27,099 nucleotides of DNA from JAZTZP01 sp045637525. GTDB taxonomy: Bacteria > Bacillota > Clostridia > UBA1381. The notes under the pieces were generated by a model, which did not search any database, was not told the origin of the DNA, and saw nothing but the letters and a program-made list of their open reading frames with translations. The DNA lies in NCBI GenBank assembly GCA_045637525.1, contig JAZTZP010000060.1, positions 1 through 27,099 on the forward strand, written 5' to 3'. Positions 22,038-27,099 of the stretch are shown piece by piece. The stretch's first letter is position 1. Each line of letters opens with the position of its first letter. Both the position numbers and the translations under genes were made by a program.

Positions 22038-23672
22038 ATGAAAAGACAGTCAAATGATAATAAAATAACTGCCCTATACTGCCGATTATCACAAGATGAT
22101 GGACGTGAGGGCGAAAGTAACAGTATAACTAATCAAAAAGCAATTCTTGAAAAGTATGCAAAAGACCATGGAATGAAAAACCTGAGATTTTTTATTGATG
22201 ACGGATGGTCAGGAACTAATTTTGAACGTCCTGGTTTTACCGAACTCAAAGAAGAAATTGAAAATGGTAATGTTGAAACTCTTATAGTAAAAGACTTATC
22301 AAGACTTGGCAGAGACCACATAATGGTAGGATATTATACAGAAATGTATTTCCCTGAAATGGATGTAAGATTTATTGCTATAAATGATAATGTTGATACT
22401 GCAGATGCTGAAAGTAATGAGTTTGCACCGTTTACTAATATCTTCAACGAGTGGTATGCAAAAAACACAAGCAAGAAGATACGTGCAGTAGTTCGAGCAA
22501 AGGGAGAATCGGGACAAAGAATCGGAACTGCTATTCCATACGGATATATGAAAAATCCTGATAATCCAAAACAGCTTGCCATTGATGAAGAAGCGGCAAA
22601 GGTTGTGCGGTACATATACGAACTGTGTATCTGTGGTATGGGACCGACAAAGATTGCAAGACAACTTATTGAGGACAATACACCAACACCTACCGCCTAC
22701 TTCAAAGAACACGGTATGCCATACAACACTAAAAAGGCTATCAATACCAAATGGGACGGACAATCGGTTATCTACATTCTTGAAAATATGGTTTACTTGG
22801 GACACACGGTTAATTTCAAAACTACAACAAAAAGCTATAAATCCCACAAGACCATAGACTTACCGCAAGAGGAATGGAAGATATTCAAAAATACACATCC
22901 TGCTATTATTGAAAAGTCTGTTTGGGACAAGGTTCAGGAGCTTCGCAAAAACAAACGCCGTAATACAAAGTCTGGTAAAACGAGTATGTTTTCAGGTGTA
23001 CTTGAATGTGCAGATTGTGGTGCAAAGCTTTACTTTTGTACAAGCAAGAAGTTTGAGGACAGACAAGACCACTTTGTTTGCTCAAACTACAAGGGTAACA
23101 CCGGAAGTTGCTCGGCACATTTCATCCGTGAAGAGGTTTTGCAAAAAGTAGTGCTATCTCAAATTCAACTTATACTTGATTATCTGTATGCCTTCGAGGA
23201 TGATTTCGTGAAGACACTTATGGATAAATCCTCGAAAGATAAAAAGAAGGAAGTATCTATAAAGAAAAAGAAGATTGACACTAACAACAAACGAATCACC
23301 GAGCTTGATGACATCTTCAAAAAACTTTATGAGGATAACCTGCATGGTAAAATTACAGACGAACGTTTCGAAAAACTTTCTAAGGATTATGAGGAAGAAC
23401 AAAAATTCTTAAAAGCTGAAACGGAAATTCTTGAAACGGAACTTGCACAAAGCGAGGAAACCATAAACAATGTCGAGTATTTTCTGAAAATTGTTCGTCA
23501 GTACACGGATATTCAGGAGCTTAATGCACGAGTAGTAAATGATTTAATTGACAAAATCAAAATCCACGCTCCCGTGAAGGTTGATGGTCAGCGTATTCAG
23601 CAAATTGATATTTACTACACCGCAGTTGGAGTAATTGACATACCACAGCACTTTCAGGAGTTTGCTATCTAA
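22038..23672 (+). CDS. tnpX: large serine recombinase, TnpX/TndX-like
   Basis: 544 residues. The N-terminal resolvase domain has ALYCRLSQDDGREGES with Ser18 as the likely nucleophile, then DDGWSGTNFERPGF and VKDLSRLGRD. The central recombinase domain follows (PYGYMKNPDN; IYELCICGMGPTKIARQL). A zinc ribbon has CADCGAKLYFC and CSNY...GSCSAHFI, and residues ~395-490 form a long coiled coil. It catalyses excision to a circle and site-specific insertion. AAAGGAG precedes ATG 22038. It is the last gene before the right junction and faces it, so in the circular form it would read through the joint into tnpV. Confidence 0.95.
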   Translation: MKRQSNDNKITALYCRLSQDDGREGESNSITNQKAILEKYAKDHGMKNLRFFIDDGWSGTNFERPGFTELKEEIENGNVETLIVKDLSRLGRDHIMVGYYTEMYFPEMDVRFIAINDNVDTADAESNEFAPFTNIFNEWYAKNTSKKIRAVVRAKGESGQRIGTAIPYGYMKNPDNPKQLAIDEEAAKVVRYIYELCICGMGPTKIARQLIEDNTPTPTAYFKEHGMPYNTKKAINTKWDGQSVIYILENMVYLGHTVNFKTTTKSYKSHKTIDLPQEEWKIFKNTHPAIIEKSVWDKVQELRKNKRRNTKSGKTSMFSGVLECADCGAKLYFCTSKKFEDRQDHFVCSNYKGNTGSCSAHFIREEVLQKVVLSQIQLILDYLYAFEDDFVKTLMDKSSKDKKKEVSIKKKKIDTNNKRITELDDIFKKLYEDNLHGKITDERFEKLSKDYEEEQKFLKAETEILETELAQSEETINNVEYFLKIVRQYTDIQELNARVVNDLIDKIKIHAPVKVDGQRIQQIDIYYTAVGVIDIPQHFQEFAI

Positions 23673-23695
23673 AATATTTTTAATCAAAAGTAATA

Positions 23696-23734
23696 CGGCG
23701 ATACAATAGCCGTAAAAGCTAAATTGTATCGCCG
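23696..23734. repeat. hairpin just inside the right end
   Basis: CGGCGATACAAT (23696-23707) and ATTGTATCGCCG (23723-23734): a perfect 12-bp inverted repeat with a 15-base loop and no T run. It may end recombinase transcription or be an arm of the attachment site. Confidence 0.6.
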
Positions 23735-23743
23735 CATCTTAAT

Positions 23744-23779
23744 ACTTCCTTATGAGTGAGCCACCAATGCCGTTTTTTT
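23744..23779 (+). other. right attachment junction (attR-like)
   Basis: ACTTCCTTATGAGT (23744-23757) is the exact reverse complement of the 14 bases at the left junction. It is followed by GAG, eight bases, and GCCGTTTTTTT (23769-23779), the complement of the left A7CGGC. AGTGAG (23755-23760) is shared in direct orientation with 6158-6163; the likely crossover is at GA 23758-23759. Confidence 0.6.
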
Positions 23780-23818
23780 GATTCAGATTAAAAAATGTTA
23801 TCTTAATTTTTTTGAGAG

Positions 23819-23980
23819 TTATTTGAAAAAATCGGTTCTGCCTAATATATAATCAGTTGTCACGTTATAGAAGTCAGCCAATTTTATAAGAATATCCGTA
23901 GGAATATCACGGTAGCCGTTTTCGTATCGGAAATACTGCGGCTGTTTCATTCCCAATATCTCAGCCATCTGTTTGTGCAT
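23819..23980 (-). pseudogene. N-terminally truncated XRE-type regulator
   Basis: A 53-residue frame that matches the second half of a Cro/CI-type helix-turn-helix domain: HKQMAEILGMKQPQYFRYE (recognition helix), then NGYRDIPTDILIKLADFYNV and DYILGRTD, the usual ending. Helix 1 and the start of helix 2 are missing. Upstream the frame soon meets a stop and lies inside the 3' end of the alcohol dehydrogenase gene, with no ribosome site at ATG 23980. It is probably a remnant left by a deletion that joined it to the dehydrogenase gene. Confidence 0.7.
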
Positions 23981-23987
23981 TTTACAA

Positions 23988-25157
23988 TCAATAGCAGCTG
24001 TCGAAAATTTCTTTTATTTTGTTAAAGTCGAGGCTTACGTAGCTTTTTACTTCTCTTTGTTTTCCGAAGGTGCAGAGGTCTGCTAAGCGGTCTGTGCAGT
24101 TCTCCGGGATATTGAAGTCACGTAATTTTGACGGCATGCCGAGGGAAACAAAGTAATCTGCCATTTTTTCTATTCCCGTTACAGCTGCTTTTTCGTCGTC
24201 CGGTTCGTCTACTTCCCATACACGTCTTGCGAATTGCGCAAATCTTGGTATGTTGTATTTATATACATACCTTGCCCATGCCGGGAAAAGGACTGCGAGG
24301 CCTGCTCCGTGGGCTATTTCGTCGTATTCTCCGCTTAAGGCGTGCTCTAACTGATGCACGGCTAAGACGTGTTCTCTTCCGCATCCTGTAAGGTCGTTAT
24401 GAGAAAGGCTTGATCCCCACATTGCTGTTGCTCTTGCTTCATAGTTTTCGGGCTCGTTCATGAGAACTGTTCCGGCGTCTGATACGGCTTTTAAGATGCT
24501 TTCGCAAATTCTGTCCGTTAAATCTGTCGGTTCGCATACTGTGAAATAACGCTCCATGGTGTGTGCCATAATATCAACTATTCCGCAGGCTGTCTGATAT
24601 TTGCTTACGCTGTATGTCAGCTCAGGATTTAATATTGCAAATTTACAGCGGTTAAATTCAGAGTTAAAGCCACGTTTTTGCTTGAGCTCCACGTTTGAAA
24701 TAACGGCAGAAGAGCTCATTTCACTTCCGGCTGCTGAAATTGTCAGAATACAGCCAACAGGCAGGCCGTTTTCGGGACTTCTTTTTCTTGTCGGGAAATC
24801 CCACAGGTCGCCGTCGTTTACGGCACCGACAGCGGTATATTTTGAAGCGTCTATAACGCTTCCGCCACCGACTGCTAAAATCATCTGAACTTTATTTTCT
24901 CTTGCGATTTTTGCAGCTTCACGTACAAAAGAGAGTTTGGGGTTTGGCTCAACGCCACCCATTTCAACTACATTTATTCCGTTAGCTTTAAGCGATGTCA
25001 TTACTTCATCGTAAAGTCCGCTCTTTTTTATGCTTCCCATGCCATATTGGAGCATGATATTATCGTATCCGTATTCTTTTATGATTTTACCTACGTCCTT
25101 ATGCTTATCTTTTCCGAAATAAACCTTTGTAGGTGCATGATATAAAAAGTCGAGCAT
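23988..25157 (-). CDS. iron-containing alcohol dehydrogenase (butanol dehydrogenase type)
   Basis: 389 residues, the YqhD/BdhA branch of group III alcohol dehydrogenases; it reduces aldehydes such as butyraldehyde with NAD(P)H in fermentation. The N-terminal Rossmann-like domain has LAVGGGSVIDASK (NAD(P)-binding GGGS near residue 97). Metal ligands fit D195 and H199 in GIVDIMAHTMERYF, H268 in VHQLEHALSG and H283 in IAHGAGLA. AGAGG lies upstream of ATG 25157. It is monocistronic apart from the truncated regulator 7 bases downstream, and its native 3' terminator was probably split by the transposon. Substrate and cofactor cannot be told apart by sequence alone. Confidence 0.9.
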   Translation of the reverse strand: MLDFLYHAPTKVYFGKDKHKDVGKIIKEYGYDNIMLQYGMGSIKKSGLYDEVMTSLKANGINVVEMGGVEPNPKLSFVREAAKIARENKVQMILAVGGGSVIDASKYTAVGAVNDGDLWDFPTRKRSPENGLPVGCILTISAAGSEMSSSAVISNVELKQKRGFNSEFNRCKFAILNPELTYSVSKYQTACGIVDIMAHTMERYFTVCEPTDLTDRICESILKAVSDAGTVLMNEPENYEARATAMWGSSLSHNDLTGCGREHVLAVHQLEHALSGEYDEIAHGAGLAVLFPAWARYVYKYNIPRFAQFARRVWEVDEPDDEKAAVTGIEKMADYFVSLGMPSKLRDFNIPENCTDRLADLCTFGKQREVKSYVSLDFNKIKEIFDSCY

Positions 25158-25198
25158 TGTGTTTTCCTCTTTTCATTTTATTTATCTTTAATAATATT

Positions 25199-25227
25199 AT
25201 TATATAGTTTAGATTGTATTTTGTCAA
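25199..25227 (-). promoter_or_regulatory. promoter of the alcohol dehydrogenase gene
   Basis: On the minus strand TTGACA (25222-25227), 17 bases, TATAAT (25199-25204): full consensus. Confidence 0.85.
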
Positions 25228-25306
25228 GTGATTTATCGTTTTTCCCTAAAAAAAGCATTTCAAAATATGAAAATTGATATTTTTTAAAGTTTTCACAGGA
25301 AAAGCA

Positions 25307-25335
25307 TTGACCGCTTTTGAAAAATGTGATAAAAT
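25307..25335 (+). promoter_or_regulatory. promoter of the yifB/comM gene
   Basis: TTGACC (25307-25312), 17 bases, TAAAAT (25330-25335). The start would fall near 25342, which rules out the in-frame ATG at 25274 and supports ATG 25379. Confidence 0.65.
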
Positions 25336-25378
25336 TATAGAAATGAAACCAGCGAGTGAAAGGGATGGATATATAAAT

Positions 25379-26917
25379 ATGAGTTTTTCCAAGATAAATT
25401 GTATAGGCTTAATGGGCATAGACGGATTTGCGGTTGATGTTCAGACTGATATTTCAAACGGATTTCCGGGATTTGATATTATAGGTCTTCCTGATGCATC
25501 AATTAAGGAATCAAAGGAACGTGTGAAAACTGCTATAAAAAACAGCGGACTCAGATTTCCGTCTAAGAGGATAACAACCAATCTTGCACCCGCGTCGATG
25601 AAAAAAGAGGGAACGGCGTTTGATTTGCCGATAGCGGTGTCGGTTCTTGAGGCGAACGGATTGCTTACCGTAGAGGGCAGCGAGGAGACGGTTTTTGTGG
25701 GAGAGCTGTCGCTTGACGGTGCTGTTAATTCTATTTCGGGAGTGCTTCCGATGGTGATAAGCGCTTACAAACACGGATTTAAAAATGCGTTTGTTCCGGC
25801 TGAGAATGCGGAAGAGGCGGCTGTGATAGACGGAATTAATGTTTTTCCGGTCGGAAACTTAAAAGAGCTTTGCGAGCATTTTGAAGGCAAAAAACGGATT
25901 GAGCCACACAAAACCGATGTTGAGGCGGCACTTCGGGCACAGACGGATTCACTTCTTGATTTTTCTGATGTAAAAGGTCAGGAAAACGTAAAAAGAGCGC
26001 TTGAGATTGCGGCGGCGGGAAATCATAATGTACTCCTTATCGGAAGCCCCGGAACGGGAAAAACGATGCTTGCACAGCGTATGCCGTCGATACTTCCCGA
26101 TATGTCGTTTGAGGAGGCACTTGAGGTTACAAAGGTGCATTCAATTGCCGGAACTCTTCAGAAAAATCAGCCGCTTATTATAAACAGACCGTTTCGCAGT
26201 CCGCACCATACGGTGTCGGCGGTAGGGCTGTCGGGGGGCGGAACTATTCCCAGACCCGGTGAGCTGTCTTTATCACACAACGGAATTTTGTTTTTAGATG
26301 AGCTGCCGGAGTTCAGACGTGATGTGCTTGAGGTTTTAAGACAGCCGTTAGAGGACGGAACGGTTACTATTTCACGTGTTAATGCAACTCTTTCATACCC
26401 GTGTAATATAATGCTCATATGTTCGATGAATCCCTGCAAATGTGGATTTTTTGGTGACGCTGTGCGTCAATGCACTTGTTCGCCCGGGGCTGTTGCAAAG
26501 TATCGTTCAAAGATTTCCGGCCCGCTTCTTGACCGTATTGATATACAGGTAGAGGTTGCATCGGTGGAGTATGACAAGCTAAGCTCTGCGACAAGGGGCG
26601 AAAGAAGTGCCGATATTAAGGCGAGAGTGAACAGAACAAGGAAAATACAGCAGGAACGCTACAAAAAATATAATATTTCTTCTAATTCACAGCTTACGGC
26701 CGGAATGCTTGATGAATTTTGCGCGTTAGGAGAAAAGGAAAACACACTTTTAAAGAACGCTTTTGAAAAATTAGGCTTGTCTGCACGGGCACATTCAAGA
26801 ATTTTAAAGGTAGCACGCACAATTGCGGATTTAGAGGGAAGCGAAGACATAAAAGTGCCTCACATAGCCGAGGCTATTCAGTACAGAAGTTTAGATAAGA
26901 AATATTTTAATGACTGA
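25379..26917 (+). CDS. comM: YifB/ComM-family AAA+ protein (Mg-chelatase-like)
   Basis: 512 residues, the usual length. A Lon-protease-like N-terminal domain (SKINCIGLMGIDGFAVDVQ; GFPGFDIIGLPDASIKESK) leads to an AAA+ module with Walker A GSPGTGKT (222-229), Walker B ILFLDELPEF (Asp307), the cysteine-bearing NPCKCGFFGD, and KISGPLLDRIDI. ComM is a hexameric helicase that extends branch migration during natural transformation; many bacteria that are not known to be competent also carry it. Start 25379 follows AAAGGGATGG and fits both the family start (MSF.KI...) and the promoter at 25307-25335. Codon and base use are richer in G+C than in the transposon cargo, in keeping with a core gene. Confidence 0.9.
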   Translation: MSFSKINCIGLMGIDGFAVDVQTDISNGFPGFDIIGLPDASIKESKERVKTAIKNSGLRFPSKRITTNLAPASMKKEGTAFDLPIAVSVLEANGLLTVEGSEETVFVGELSLDGAVNSISGVLPMVISAYKHGFKNAFVPAENAEEAAVIDGINVFPVGNLKELCEHFEGKKRIEPHKTDVEAALRAQTDSLLDFSDVKGQENVKRALEIAAAGNHNVLLIGSPGTGKTMLAQRMPSILPDMSFEEALEVTKVHSIAGTLQKNQPLIINRPFRSPHHTVSAVGLSGGGTIPRPGELSLSHNGILFLDELPEFRRDVLEVLRQPLEDGTVTISRVNATLSYPCNIMLICSMNPCKCGFFGDAVRQCTCSPGAVAKYRSKISGPLLDRIDIQVEVASVEYDKLSSATRGERSADIKARVNRTRKIQQERYKKYNISSNSQLTAGMLDEFCALGEKENTLLKNAFEKLGLSARAHSRILKVARTIADLEGSEDIKVPHIAEAIQYRSLDKKYFND

Positions 26918-26994
26918 CACAGTTTATACACACGAAGTACATAATTGTAAGGTAAAATAAATTATAGTTTATCTGCGTGTTTGCAGTAGGTTTT

Positions 26995-27099
26995 CGGTGT
27001 CGCTTTGCTTGCCTCCCTTGCCTAACACCCCAGGGTGGCTTCTCTTGACAAAGTCAATTCACCTTCAGGGAGGGGGACCGCTTGCGGTGGAGGGATATT
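26995..27099. repeat. GC-rich extragenic repeat, incomplete at the window edge
   Basis: CCTCCCT (27012-27018) can pair with AGGGAGG (27067-27073), followed by CCGC/GCGG (27078-27087) and GTGGAGGGAT. The style (GGGAGGGGGACCGC...GCGGTGGAGGGAT) is that of dispersed extragenic repeats I recall from gut clostridia. No coding frame is convincing from 26918 to the end. Confidence 0.5.

Larger units (their letters stand above)
6158..23760 (+). mobile_element. integrated Tn4451-like mobilizable transposon (~17.6 kb)
   Basis: It contains tnpV, a DUF6076-like gene, a MOBV relaxase (tnpZ type), tnpW and a large serine recombinase (tnpX type), all marks of the Tn4451/Tn4453 group. The two junctions share AGTGAG (6158-6163 and 23755-23760), including the GA dinucleotide at which TnpX/TndX recombinases are known to cross over. 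Outside the junctions lie AAAAAAACGGC (left) and GCCGTTTTTTT (right). Joined, these make the arms of an intrinsic terminator between the convergent PurF-like and alcohol dehydrogenase genes. No self-transfer apparatus is present, so it should need a helper. Cargo: a TIR/cyclase operon, a lipase/surface-protein operon and a YkgJ/peptide operon. Confidence 0.85.

Noticed and set aside
23696..23734. Recombinase terminator
   Set aside because: The stem is perfect but has no T run in either direction, so it was listed only as a hairpin.

Overview
The window looks like a low-GC clostridial (Bacillota) genome, probably from a gut or rumen lineage. The grounds are AGGAGG-type ribosome sites, TTGACA/TATAAT promoters with 17-base spacers, an NhaC antiporter, an Fe-S type PurF paralogue, a dockerin/cohesin surface protein and Tn4451-family transposition genes. 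I cannot name the species.

Bases 1-2571 are accessory DNA. They hold the 3' end of a polymorphic-toxin-like gene with a JAB-type metal motif, an overlapping small gene that could be its immunity partner, and a displaced second copy of the toxin junction (52 identical bases). Next come a probable type I toxin peptide with an opposing RNA, a symmetrical array of eight small hairpins, and tRNA-Glu(CTC) on the minus strand. Bases 2422-6109 are chromosomal: an NhaC-type antiporter, a candidate small RNA gene, and a PurF paralogue that lacks the glutaminase cysteine.

Bases about 6158-23760 are an integrated Tn4451-like mobilizable transposon of about 17.6 kb. It has tnpV at the left end. At the right end are a DUF6076-like gene, a MOBV relaxase with a pMV158-like oriT, tnpW and a large serine recombinase. 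The two junctions share AGTGAG with a central GA. Joining the outer flanks rebuilds an A7CGGC...GCCGT7 terminator between the converging chromosomal genes, so the element appears to have landed inside a terminator.

The cargo has three modules. (1) A minus-strand operon with its own promoter and terminators: AAA ATPase (DUF4143), TIR protein, small membrane protein, class III nucleotide-cyclase-like protein. This resembles a Pycsar-type cyclic-nucleotide defence system, but I see no cyclic-nucleotide-binding domain in either candidate effector; it is the best candidate here for an undescribed system. (2) A minus-strand operon behind a folded, terminator-ended leader: a membrane-anchored protein, a secreted class 3 lipase with a repeat-rich tail, and a 1350-residue surface protein with a dockerin between two cohesin-like modules. 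(3) A plus-strand operon: a membrane protein, a YkgJ-type cysteine-cluster protein and a 37-residue peptide.

To the right of the element are an N-terminally truncated XRE regulator, an iron-type alcohol dehydrogenase, a YifB/ComM AAA+ protein and a GC-rich extragenic repeat at the window edge.
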